64,000 bases of DNA from Salvia splendens (Eukaryota; Streptophyta; Magnoliopsida; Lamiales; Lamiaceae): the NCBI RefSeq assembly GCF_004379255.2, contig NC_056035.1, positions 27,900,502 to 27,964,501 on the forward strand. Direction: 5' to 3'. The first letter of the stretch is position 1. The number at the start of each line of letters is the position of its first letter. Position numbers and translations under genes: made by a program. Below are positions 55,499 to 64,000 of this stretch, piece after piece. The notes under the pieces are model-generated. The model saw only the letters and a list, made by a program, of their open reading frames with translations, was not told where the DNA came from and searched no databases.

Positions 55499-58468
55499 TT
55501 ATGATTCCATTTCTTCCTTCTCTGATGAAGTCTGGATGAGCTCCAAAATCCTTATGACCTCGTCCATGTCCGGGCGACTCGATGGAACTTGCGACGCACA
55601 TATCAAACCAAGCTTTACAATCGAAATCGCCTCCTCCATCGGATAACCGCCCTTAAGCTTCTTGTCGATACATTCCTCTATCCTGCCTTCGTCCAACGCT
55701 TCCCTCACCATGTCGCTCAGTACCACTACATCGTCTTCCATGTACTCCACGGGTCTTTTCCCCGTCAGTACCTCGAGAGTCAAGACCCCGAATCCATATA
55801 CATCACATTTGTCAGTGATCTTCACAGTTTGACATGCGAACTCTGCGGCCGTGTACCCAAGTGCACTCTGAACCTTGCTGCTCAGGATATAACGGTCGAA
55901 TGCTGGGAGCAGCTGGGCAAGGCCGAAATCTCCCACCTTCGGATCACCAGATACGTCGATCAGAACATTGCTTGACTTCATGTTGTAGTGAATAACATTC
56001 ATTCGGTGCAGATGAGCTAGCCCTTTAGCAGTACCGAGGATTATGTTGAATCTTTGCTGCCACGTGAGGCAGCTGTCGTCCCCTCCATCTTGGAGATGTT
56101 TGTGCAAACTGCCTGCAGAGACGTACTCGTTAATCAGCAGTTGCAACGAGGGCGTCCAGTAATATCCTTCGAGTGTCACCAGATTCTGATGTCTGATTTT
56201 GCCTAGTGTTTCAACTTCCCTCTCGAAATCTTCTTGGCATTTTGTCAAACTCGTGGTGTTAAGCTTCTTGATTGCAACGGGGCGTCCCCCTCGAAGCTCT
56301 GTCCTGTAGACAGCCCCAAAGCCTCCGCGTCCGAGCTCACAGTTCTTATTGAGCAGCGATTGAGCCCCAGTAGCAAAATCAGCTTCTCCGGAGAACATGA
56401 CAAGCTTCCCATAGTTGGCTTCCGTGTCGTGGGAAGGGCTAAAATCATCACCCCCGGAGAGTGTGAATGCAGCAGCAGACTGTGCCATTGAGGTACGCAC
56501 ATGCACGTTCAGGATAGAGACTGTGACCACACCAAGGGCTATGAAGACAGCTGCACCAATGGCCACAAGGGAAGATATGCTGAGCACAATTCGCTTGTGG
56601 CGAAGATTTGGTGGAAGAGGGCCATGATTCGAGACGGATGAGTTGGGGTTGAGGACCAGAGGCTTGGGATGGACACCAGGGCATGATTGCTTGACAATGG
56701 AGCCGCATAGGGATGGATTCCCAATCACAGACGATGAGGGAATGGTGTTGAAGAAGCCTCCAACCGGGAGTTCCCCCTCGAGATCATTGAAGGAGACGTT
56801 AAACCAGACAAGATGCGAAAGATTTGTCAGTTCTTTTGGCAGGCTTCCCGATAAATTGTTGAAGGACAAGTCCAAGACCTCGAGGTTTGTTAAGTTTGTG
56901 ACCGAACCAGGAACATGACCGGTGAGATTATTCTGCGACAAGACCCTATAAACGAAGCCAGACTATGTTAGATCAAACCAATTTCACAGTTAAACAGCAA
57001 TCAAAACTCACAATGAGGTCAGAGAAGAGCAGTTCCCAATTTCTGTTGGAATGGCTCCACTCAGCATATTGCTCTCCAATCTCAATTGCTGCAGTGAAAC
57101 AACGCGTCCAACCTCAGGTGGGATGCTCCCAGATAGCCGATTGTTACTCACATCAAGAACACAAGTCGTGTTAAGCTCACCTATACTCGCTGGAATCGAA
57201 CCAACTAAGGAGTTGTGGGATAAATTCAAGGCCTGCAGCCTACTGAAATTCCCAATAGCTGCTGGAATTACACCGGTTAATGCATTGGACGACAAATCTA
57301 AGGCCTCGAGGCTCTGAAACGACTGCGACCACGAAGCAGGAAAGGTGATGCTCCCACTGTACCTATTACCAGAGAGAGATGCACTCTCCAAATCCAACAC
57401 AAAAAGCCATGAAGGCAGATTGCCAGAGAACGAATTATGCCCGAAATCGACAACATTAAAGTTCACACAACCACCAAATGACTCAGGTAAGCCTCCCAAA
57501 AACCTATTTCTTGACATATTAAGTTCTTTCAAGGATTGGAGATTGCCTAAAGCACTAGGTACCCTCCCAGAAAAGTTATTACCAGAAATGTACAAGAATT
57601 CCAAGCTCCTCATCTCTCCAACCCAACCAGGAAACTCTCCTGTCAATGAATTCATACTCACATCAAGATATCTGCACAACTCAAGTTTCCTCATTGAAAG
57701 AGGAAGAGCCCCTCTAAAATAGTTACCACTAAAATCAACACTCTTCAGCATCAAACAGTTTCCAAGATTCTCAGGCAGCAAACCAACAAGATTATTGTTT
57801 CTCAAACTAATCACTCTCAAATCAGACAAAGCCTCAACCCCTCCAGGAACATCCCCCTCGAAAAAATTATCAGATAGAGCAAGAAATCGAAGAGAAGTCA
57901 GAGACCACAACCCGGGTAGTAACTGACCTGAGAGACAATTCAAAGACAAATTCAGCCTCTGCAGATTCGAGCAAGAGCTCAAGGACTGCGGCAATGGGCC
58001 AGTGAGGCTGTTCTTAGCTAGCGAAATCGCCTTCAACTCCCCACATTGCTGGAAAAGCTCCTCAGGAATCGAGCCAGAGAGAGTGTTGTCACTCAAATCA
58101 AGAACCTCTAGAGATGGAATTTGAGCAAGATTGGGACTAATATGCCCTGAAAAATTGTTTCTTGATAGCTGTAAAAGTGTGAGGGACTGCAACCGGGCCA
58201 AGCTTCTTCCAATGTGGCCGGATAAAGAGAATCCATCAAGAATGAGCTCTGTGACCCGGTTGGTGGTCAGGTCGCATTTCACCCCGACCCATTTGCAGGC
58301 GACGTTGTCTTCTTCGTTCCAAGAAGTGAGGCGCGAGAGTGGATCAACGAGGCCGGCTTTGAAGGCTATGAGGCCCAAAACGTCGTCGTTGAGAGGCGGG
58401 TCGAGAGATTGAACAAACAGTAACGGAGGCAAAAAGAGGAAAGCCACTAACTTCATCGGCAGCAGCAT
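55499..58468 (-). CDS. IRK: LRR receptor-like kinase, IRK/PXC2 clade, 967 aa
   Basis: Exon 1 is 58468-57012, a GT-AG intron is 57011-56946, and exon 2 is 56945-55499. Signal peptide at residues 1-21 (MKLVAFLFLPPLLFVQS). LRR N-cap at 28-66 (NDDVLGLIAFKAGLVDPLSR, WVGVKC). About 20 leucine-rich repeats follow to about residue 545. Then a Cys-containing spacer with the HPKPLVLNPNSS motif typical of this clade, a membrane span at about 605-633, and the kinase at about 685-955. The Gly loop LGRGGFGAVY and VAIKK (Lys712) are intact, DFG is intact (825-827), HRD is HYN (805-807), and APE is AAE. In relatives I recall HYN as well, so weak or no catalysis is probably clade-wide. Such receptors act at the plasma membrane in root and vascular patterning. 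The ortholog could be IRK or PXC2; kinase wording is closer to IRK. Confidence 0.9.
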
Positions 58469-58501
58469 TTTTCAGTCAAGAAAATATAAAAGATCGAATC
58501 T

Positions 58502-58573
58502 TTATTGAAGAGATTGAACCAAGAGTAACGGAGGCAAGAAAAGGAAAGCCACGAACTTCATCGGCAGATGCAT
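58502..58573 (-). other. Upstream ORF 1, 23-aa signal-peptide copy
   Basis: ATG at 58573 to TAA at 58502. The peptide starts MHLPMKFVAFLF and ends VQSLQ, nearly identical to the receptor's own leader (MLLPMKLVAFLFLPPLLFVQ). It lies 105 bases upstream of the true start, in frame but closed by TAA. If transcribed it would act as a uORF. Confidence 0.5.
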
Positions 58574-58606
58574 TTTTCAGTCAAGAAAATGTGAAAGATT
58601 GGATAT

Positions 58607-58678
58607 TTATTGAAGAGATTGAACCAAGAGAAAAGGAGAGAAGAAGAGGAAAGCTACTAACTTCATCGGCGGCAGCAT
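58607..58678 (-). other. Upstream ORF 2, 23-aa signal-peptide copy
   Basis: ATG at 58678 to TAA at 58607. The peptide starts MLPPMKLVAFLFFSPF and ends LVQSLQ. Same design as uORF 1, 105 bases further upstream. Confidence 0.5.
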
Positions 58679-59039
58679 TTCTCAGTCAAGAAAATGTGAA
58701 AGATTGGATTTTTATTGATGAGTTGAGAGCATTTCAAGTGGATTGCGAAATGCAGGGGTTCGGAGTATTTTTTTTGGGTTGTAGTTGAAGAGTGATCGGC
58801 AAAGCAGCGCAGAATTTGGAAGAATGGGAAGGAAATTTAGAAGAGGAAGTGATGATGGTTGGTCATTAAAGTTGATAGTGCGGTTGCCAGTGTGCCTTCA
58901 GAGCATCCACAACCGTGCTCTTGCCAGCGGCACGGTTGTGGGCCCAGGCGGTACTATTCATGCCTGCTCTCTGGCAAGAGCACAACACCCACAACTATGC
59001 TCTTCCGCAAGGACGAGCACAATTAATATAAAATTCAAT

Positions 59040-59220
59040 TACACAAAAACATTTTCATAATACTAAAATTCATTAAAAAAACCACAATAAAAATAACAAA
59101 TTACAAATAAAATAAAAAGATATAATTAAAATCCTAAAAATTAAAAATTACATAATTAAAATACTAAAAATTAAAAATTACATAATTAAACTCCTAAAAA
59201 TTAAAAATTACATAATTATT
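59040..59220. repeat. AT-rich short tandem repeats
   Basis: Three or more copies of a roughly 32-base unit (ctaaaaattaaaaattacat plus aattaaa), at about 59130-59218. Lies downstream of the PIF gene stop. Confidence 0.7.
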
Positions 59221-59242
59221 GGCTAATATAACCCGAGGAAGA

Positions 59243-60247
59243 CTACGCATCCGGCGGCACCAACCCCAATTGTTTTTGGAGACCCAATATCATGGACTCG
59301 TGCGTTTGAAGTTGCGTGGGGGTCATAGTTGACCTATCGGCCATATTGAGTTGGGCCAAAAGGGCCCACAACGAGTTGTTCGGGGGTGGAGGTGGAACAT
59401 AGGGTGCGGGTTTGGGAGCAGGGGCAGATGGAGTCGCGGCGCGACGTCGTTCGGCCGCCGCCTTCTTCCTACCTTGCGGTCGGCGTCGGGAACCGCTTGG
59501 TTGGGCATCGGGGCTACCCAAGTTAGCTTCGGCGAGTTGGCTAGCCACTTCTTCGCCGGCGTCGGATAGGGATGCCGACCGTGAGCGTTTGGAGGAGCCG
59601 CTAGAGGAGGATGTTATGCCTCCCTTATACTTCGGGTGCGTCCGCGTCTCCTGCCAAACGTTAAGATATTTGAACGACTTACCGTTCATGGATTGGTAGG
59701 TGCTCAGCGAGGCGGTGATGATGTCGACCTCGCTTCGGCCGCTCCCGGTATTCCGGGACTCCTGGATGAAATAGCCGTTGAACTTGCCAATTTCTTCATT
59801 GGCTCGGCCGATGCAGTTGCGCACCATACTCTCGTTGCGCTCGATCGTTCCCGGCGGCCGGTGTGCATTGTACCGGCTAGAGACTCGCCACCAAAAGTGA
59901 TCGCCGGATTGGTTCGTTCCAACCACCGCATCTTCGGAGATTTCCAAGTACGCCTTGAACAATCTTTCCATCTCCGCCGGTGAGTACGGTGTGCGGACAC
60001 CGGCGCGAGATGGAGGATTCGGCATTTGGGAAGGGGCGCGAGGCCTAGGCTCCGGTGTCCACCCGTAGCGCCCATCGGAGGCACCTTGATCGTCGATTGG
60101 GTATGGCCGGTAGCCACTCGGAACGCCCGAATCTTGGGTGAGAGGAGGGGCCGAATATTCCGTTTCCGGACTATGAAACGGTTGCGAACCGAACCATTCG
60201 GGGTTCCAACCGTGAGAGCCGCTTGGGTTGTCGTCGTTACCGGACAT
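59243..60247 (-). CDS. Myb/SANT-like PIF/Harbinger accessory protein, 334 aa
   Basis: Single intact exon, MSGNDDNPSGSHGWNPEWFG to LGLVPPDA. The N-terminal 90 residues are Pro/Gly/Tyr-rich. At about 95-165 there is a Myb/SANT-like trihelix (YSPAEMERLFKAYLEISEDA, GDHFWWRVSSRYNAHRPPGT, ERNESMVRNCIGRANEEIGK). It is followed by FKYLNVWQETRTHPKYKGG, a Ser/Arg stretch, a basic Arg/Lys block near 260 (SRRRPQGRKKAAAERRR) and a helical end. In PIF/Harbinger this protein binds DNA together with the transposase and carries it into the nucleus. Upstream (60248-60480) is an AT-rich leader. It is intact while the 24-kb copy is broken. Database names such as GST T3-like for relatives are misleading; I see no GST fold. 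Confidence 0.8.
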   Translation of the reverse strand: MSGNDDNPSGSHGWNPEWFGSQPFHSPETEYSAPPLTQDSGVPSGYRPYPIDDQGASDGRYGWTPEPRPRAPSQMPNPPSRAGVRTPYSPAEMERLFKAYLEISEDAVVGTNQSGDHFWWRVSSRYNAHRPPGTIERNESMVRNCIGRANEEIGKFNGYFIQESRNTGSGRSEVDIITASLSTYQSMNGKSFKYLNVWQETRTHPKYKGGITSSSSGSSKRSRSASLSDAGEEVASQLAEANLGSPDAQPSGSRRRPQGRKKAAAERRRAATPSAPAPKPAPYVPPPPPNNSLWALLAQLNMADRSTMTPTQLQTHESMILGLQKQLGLVPPDA

Positions 60248-60867
60248 AGTGGTGTTGTAGGGTGTGAGAGGAAGATGAAAATGGATATGAGAGATTGATG
60301 ATGAGAATTGTGTAGTGAAAGTGTGAATTTTTTGGAGTGAAATTGGGGGTATTTATAGATGAAAGTGTGTATTTTTGGGGTAAAAAAAATAAAAAAAAAA
60401 TTAAAAAGTGGGGAAAAACGGTTATAAACGGATATAATTTTTTGGGGAAGTGAAATTTTTTTTTTTTTTTTTTTTATCGATTTTTTTAATAAAAATCCGA
60501 TTTTTTAAAAAAAAAATAAAAAAATGTTTGAAACCAACGGCTATGCCGTTGGCGAATGGGAGACCGCCACGTGTGCGTCCGCTGGCACGGACGTGCACGA
60601 TACATCGAGCAGCGCCGTGCCAGCGGCGCGGTAGCAGCGGTGGCGGTCCTTCGCCTTGCCGCTGGCACGGACGGCGGTGGCGCCAACCGCCACCGCTGCG
60701 GATGCTCTCAATACTCGTAACATTTGCTTTTGATGCGAGAGATTTTAGAAAAAAGATCTTAATATGCATGTCTTCGAAATTTGTTAATTCAGTTTGGATC
60801 GTGGCACGCGAATTTGGTCAATTTGTTAATATTGTAAATAATAAGATAAAAGAATGAGAAAATACTA

Positions 60868-61380
60868 CTTCCATTCGAGGAGTCACATTTGGTGTGAGCA
60901 TAAAATTTAAGAAATGTAAAGATATTTGATTGAATAAGTTAGTGGACTATAAATATCATTTATATATAGTTTTATAATAATAAAATGTGATTGGAATAAG
61001 TTGGTGGAATATGAAACCTACTTACTCTCTTCGTTCCATAGTAATGGAGACATTTATTTTCGGCACGAAGATTAAGAAAATTGTGTTAGGTGAGTTAAAT
61101 AAAGGGAGAATGAAGTGGAAAATAAAAAATATAGAGAGATGATGAGAGAATAAAGTAAGAGAAAGTAAAGTAGGTGTTGAGAAATGTGTTGACTTTTACA
61201 AAAAATGGAAGTGACTCTATTACTATAGAACGTACCGAAATGACAAAATGACTCTATTACTATGAAACAGAGGGAGTAATATATATGGTAAAAGTGAAAT
61301 GCGACTCTTATTATGGGACAGACCGAAATTGCGAAATGTGACTCTTATTGTGGGACAGACCGAAATAGCAGATATACCAA
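60868..61380. mobile_element. Nested Stowaway-type MITEs
   Basis: The inner MITE at 61025-61276 has ends ctctcttcgttccatagtaa and ttactatgaaacagagggag, flanked by TA. It sits in an older one whose ends (ttccattcgaggagtcacat at 60871 and atgtgactcttattgtggga at about 61336-61355) still pair. A 38-base segment (gactcttat...gaccgaaat) is duplicated in tandem at the right end. Confidence 0.65.
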
Positions 61381-62840
61381 TTGAATTTAATTCCAAATTT
61401 TAAAAGGCATGTCAATTGAGTGTTTTTTATTAAGTCTCTTTTTTTTATCTTCATCCTATATTCCATACTTTTCACGTTGAGTATTTACTGTTTTTGTTTC
61501 CCTTATCCCTCAATTCTTGATAAATTGATAATGAGTTGTTATTTTAAAGTTTACATCCACTTAAGATCCAGCAATAACACAATTCAATTATGTTTCCACT
61601 GCTTTCATATTGTTTTAAGCGTTGCCATTTTGCCTGTGTCTATAAAAGAGACTTGAATTTGAAGTCTGGTCACACACTCACACTTTTTCCACAATCATTC
61701 AAGTTGAGATTATGATAATTATAACACTACCTCCTTCATTTTGGCGAAATTAAACTTTTTTTTCTATTAAAATATATTTGAAACTTGATTTAAATTCATT
61801 AATTCAACTCTGCATATTTTCCAGTTTCGGGAATTTAAATTTTGAGCCACCTCTAGATCTGATCTCAATTCTTTATTGTTGACTAAGTGGGAAAATGCAA
61901 CACATAATTCGTCGCTTATTGTTTAAATAAGCAAAAAGTTTATGGCAATTAATGTTTGAGACGACAAGATCATTAATTTGAAAGAGTAAATAATTGATTT
62001 TATCCGAACACATAACCCTAGAGGCCAAGACTAATAGTGGAAATTAGTTTAATTAATTGGCATTACATGACACTATGACAGTAGTAAGAAACTAAGATCT
62101 GAGTAAATCCAACCATTGTATGTGTTACAGTGGTAGTGTTTGTTGATATCGTATAAGCCAACATAAAACAGGTCAAATTAAACTTGTAACCTTCAATTCA
62201 CATTCTTCCCTATAAATATAAATAATGTTTTACTATAAGCATTTTCTAGTTTCTTGGAGAATTTAAGTTTTGCATTGCTTATTGCTTTTTCTGTTTACTT
62301 TATTTTTATTTTTATTTTTATTTTATTTCATTTCATTTCAACCTTGAATACTTTAATTAACATATAATTAACAAAATGATACTACAATAATATTTTAGCT
62401 AGTACTAACTGGTAGAAAGGAGATAGGATGTGGGAGTTGTGTAGTTGTGATTTTGATTTAAATTTTATTAGCATGAGTAAGCGAGGCAGTATTTGGAAAA
62501 CTTGGACTTTACTATATTTCAATTTTTAATGATTATGCAACAAATAAAAAAAAAGAGGGGACAAAAGCTTGGATTGCCTTAGTTGACAAAAGAGAAACAA
62601 GTAAAAAACAAATCGTTAGTGAAAGGACACATTTTCATTTTTTTTGTCTGGTCTAGGGCTTTTTACGTTGTCCTCATATTGCAGTTGAGTTGGTTTACTA
62701 TCCAAATCGTAATATATGCCAAGTTGAGCTTCTATAAAATTAATCAAAAAATCGTAATATATCCACCTTGTTGGTGCTAGTAGGCCGACCTCCACCTCAT
62801 TTTACAATTTTAAAAAAAAATTGCCCAAGCTGGTCTCTCT
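61381..62840. other. AT-rich intergenic
   Basis: No supported gene on either strand. A tttta/tttat microsatellite lies at 62298-62340. Nothing else seen. Confidence 0.45.
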
Positions 62841-62852
62841 GTCTTTGACCAA

Positions 62853-62912
62853 GGTCGGATGGTGTGCAACCACAGACCGCATGGTCGGATGGTGTGCAAC
62901 CACAGACCGCAT
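62853..62912. repeat. Perfect 30-bp tandem duplication
   Basis: Two identical copies of a 30-base unit (ggtcggatgg, tgtgcaacca, cagaccgcat in order), followed by the start of a third (ggtc). Confidence 0.9.
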
Positions 62913-63012
62913 GGTCTCTCAAATCCTCTCATGGTTCCTTCAATGAGATTGTGCCATTTTACACAATATTATTGGTTGATATATTTTTTTAAAAGAGATA
63001 ATTGCCTTAAAA

Positions 63013-63180
63013 GTCACCAACTTTGCCAAATTCCGGTTTTCCCACGACCTATAAAATTGGTGTATAAAGTCACCAACTTTGCATTTAGTCGCCGATTTCC
63101 CATGATGGTTTTTCCGGCGAAAGAGCGAGCTGACGTGTCGTTTTTAATTGACGTGGCGTCTCGTGGCGGCTGACATGGTC
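63013..63180. repeat. Imperfect direct repeat, possible Mutator-like terminus
   Basis: aagtcaccaactttgc occurs at 63014 and 63066, each followed by related text (ccaaattccggttttccc / atttagtcgccgatttccc). It resembles long termini of plant Mutator-like elements, but no second end is in the window. Confidence 0.35.
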
Positions 63181-63401
63181 AACAATTGTTGACTGTGCAA
63201 TAAAAAAAAATTAAAAACAAAATTAAAAAACAAAATAAGCAAAATAAGCAAACAAAATGGCCACCATTGCTAACCGGATTAGCTCCGATGCAACGAGGTA
63301 CGGAAATGGAGGTCTCCAAAGAAACGTGGGTTTGCTCCACCGACTTCATTCGTCTGGATCCGGAGCGCCCAAGGAGGGCCGCCGCCAAAGCCGATACAGA
63401 G

Positions 63402-63800
63402 CCTCCAATGGTGAAAAAGAGGGCCTCCGTGGAGAAGTTGAAGCACAGAGTTCCTGAGCCGCCGAGGAGGAACAACGACTCGCAGCCGACGCGGTCGTCG
63501 TGCTCTCTGCCGACCGACGGAAGTGCGAGCTGAAGCTGCCAATGTGGAGACCTCCAATGGTGAAGAAGAGGGCATCCGGGGAGAAGTCGATGCCCCGAGT
63601 TCCTGAGCCGCCGAGGAGGAACAACAACTCGCAGCCGGCGCGGTCGTCGTGCTCTCTGCCGGCCGACGGAAGTGCGAGCCGAAGCTGCCAATGGAGGTCT
63701 CCGATGCAGAGCCTCCAATGGTGAAGAAGAGGGCCTCGGTGGAGAAGTCGAAACCCCGAGTTCCAGAGCCGCCGAGGAGGAACAACGACTCGCAGCCGGA
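63402..63800 (+). repeat. GC-rich tandem repeats, about 150-160 bp, nearly three units
   Basis: cctccaatggtgaa occurs at 63402, 63551 and 63712; the units continue with agagggc, gtggagaagt, ccgccgaggaggaacaac and ctcgcagcc. All are open in several frames on both strands, which is why many overlapping ORFs appear here. On the plus strand one frame reads PPMVKKRASVEK..RVPEPP then RRNN(D/N)SQP in each unit. I cannot say whether the repeats are coding. Confidence 0.75.
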
Positions 63801-63826
63801 CAAAAATCCAAAGAAGCAGAAGCGAG

Positions 63827-64000
63827 ATGGAAGAATCGAGCCTCACACAGCTAGAGATAGACGCAGTGTTGCAGCTAATTAAACTCAGCAGCGGCGATTC
63901 TGATTCCGCCGCCGATTTCCATCTCCTCTGGCTGGATTTCCCCAAGGAAATCAAGCAGCGGGTAGCGGAGGAGGAAAATACAGAAGAAAGCGTGGGGGAG
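63827..64000 (+). CDS. Start of an unrecognised gene, truncated by the window edge
   Basis: ATG at 63827, open for 58 codons to the end: MEESSLTQLEIDAVLQLIKL, then acidic and Ser-rich (SSGDSDSAADFHLLWLDFPK, EIKQRVAEEE). It is chosen over the overlapping plus frame (ending RRSVAAN at 63882) because its start looks like a folded plant protein and codon use is natural. The tandem repeats would lie in its leader or promoter. Function not recognised. Confidence 0.45.
   Translation, partial: MEESSLTQLEIDAVLQLIKLSSGDSDSAADFHLLWLDFPKEIKQRVAEEENTEESVGE

Larger units (their letters stand above)
58403..58718 (-). repeat. 105-bp tandem triplication over the receptor kinase start codon
   Basis: Three units with starts exactly 105 bases apart (ATGs at 58468, 58573 and 58678, minus strand). 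Each unit holds the ATG, the signal-peptide codons, and in the two upstream units a TAA followed by the same leader segment (tctttcacattttcttgactg on the minus strand). Units differ by several substitutions, so the event is not very recent. Confidence 0.9.
58901..60707 (-). mobile_element. PIF/Harbinger-type element with intact accessory gene
   Basis: 1,807 bp with ends gagcatccacaaccgtgc and gctgcggatgctc, with tca on both sides (58898-58900, 60708-60710). Subterminal GC-rich blocks (gccagcggcac and ccgtgccagcggcgcgg) occur at both ends. Holds one gene (59243-60247); no DDE transposase ORF, so it is non-autonomous. Left inner part (59040-59220) is a run of taaaaattaaaaattacata repeats. Confidence 0.85.

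Noticed and set aside
63179..63954. Long overlapping minus-strand ORFs (up to 210 codons) at the right edge
   Set aside because: They are mirror frames of GC-rich tandem repeats. Their protein text is repetitive Ser/Arg/Leu without motifs, and three frames are open at once.

Overview
The window is nuclear DNA of a flowering plant, almost certainly a eudicot. It has spliced genes with GT-AG introns, plant-only gene families (a receptor-like cytoplasmic kinase, an IRK/PXC2-type LRR receptor kinase, a plastid EF-P), plant tRNA-Asp-primed Athila-type LTR retrotransposons, and dense Stowaway, PIF/Harbinger, hAT, CACTA and Mutator-like insertions. Lamiales would fit but cannot be proven from sequence alone. 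I see no rRNA, tRNA, CRISPR or bacterial feature.

Bases 1-24,950 are a nest of same-orientation (minus strand) Athila-type Ty3/gypsy elements inside a PIF/Harbinger element. Element C (18,434-23,750) sits in a PIF element whose remaining half is 23,751-24,948. Element A (1-2,841 plus 17,312-18,433) sits in the reverse transcriptase of C. Element B (2,842-17,311; two 1,493-bp LTRs, 5-bp duplication gcaac) sits in the 5' LTR of A. B is full length and young by LTR similarity, but its genes carry nonsense codons, frameshifts and an altered integrase catalytic residue. B also holds an over-represented palindromic motif, TACTGRYCAGTA-like, spread through LTRs, genes and spacers in all reading frames. 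This is the most unusual signal in the window.

Bases 25,000-35,200 hold a copia RNase H remnant, an intact four-coding-exon pseudokinase gene (27,622-29,887), a decayed VAL-type fragment, a 2.3-kb inverted repeat with three MITEs in one arm only, and a gypsy integrase scrap. Bases 35,204-40,279 are a solo LTR with three further insertions inside it (a copia solo LTR, an Athila solo LTR and a hAT element), each with its own exact or near-exact target duplication. Bases 40,643-44,060 hold hAT, CACTA, Mutator-like and Stowaway-like MITEs, including a three-level nest.

Bases 44,347-46,281 encode a plastid-type EF-P (7 exons). A 106-codon plant protein of unknown role lies at 48,925-49,245. Bases 52,085-54,293 are a PIF element split by a Mutator-like element. 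Bases 55,499-58,468 (minus) encode an IRK/PXC2-clade LRR receptor kinase. Its start codon and signal-peptide segment are triplicated in 105-bp steps, giving two upstream ORFs that each encode a complete signal-peptide-like leader. Bases 58,901-60,707 are a PIF element carrying an intact Myb/SANT-like gene and no visible transposase. The right edge (63,400-64,000) has GC-rich tandem repeats and the first 58 codons of an unrecognised gene.

The host genes look like unrelated housekeeping or signalling genes set between transposons; nothing suggests a shared pathway.
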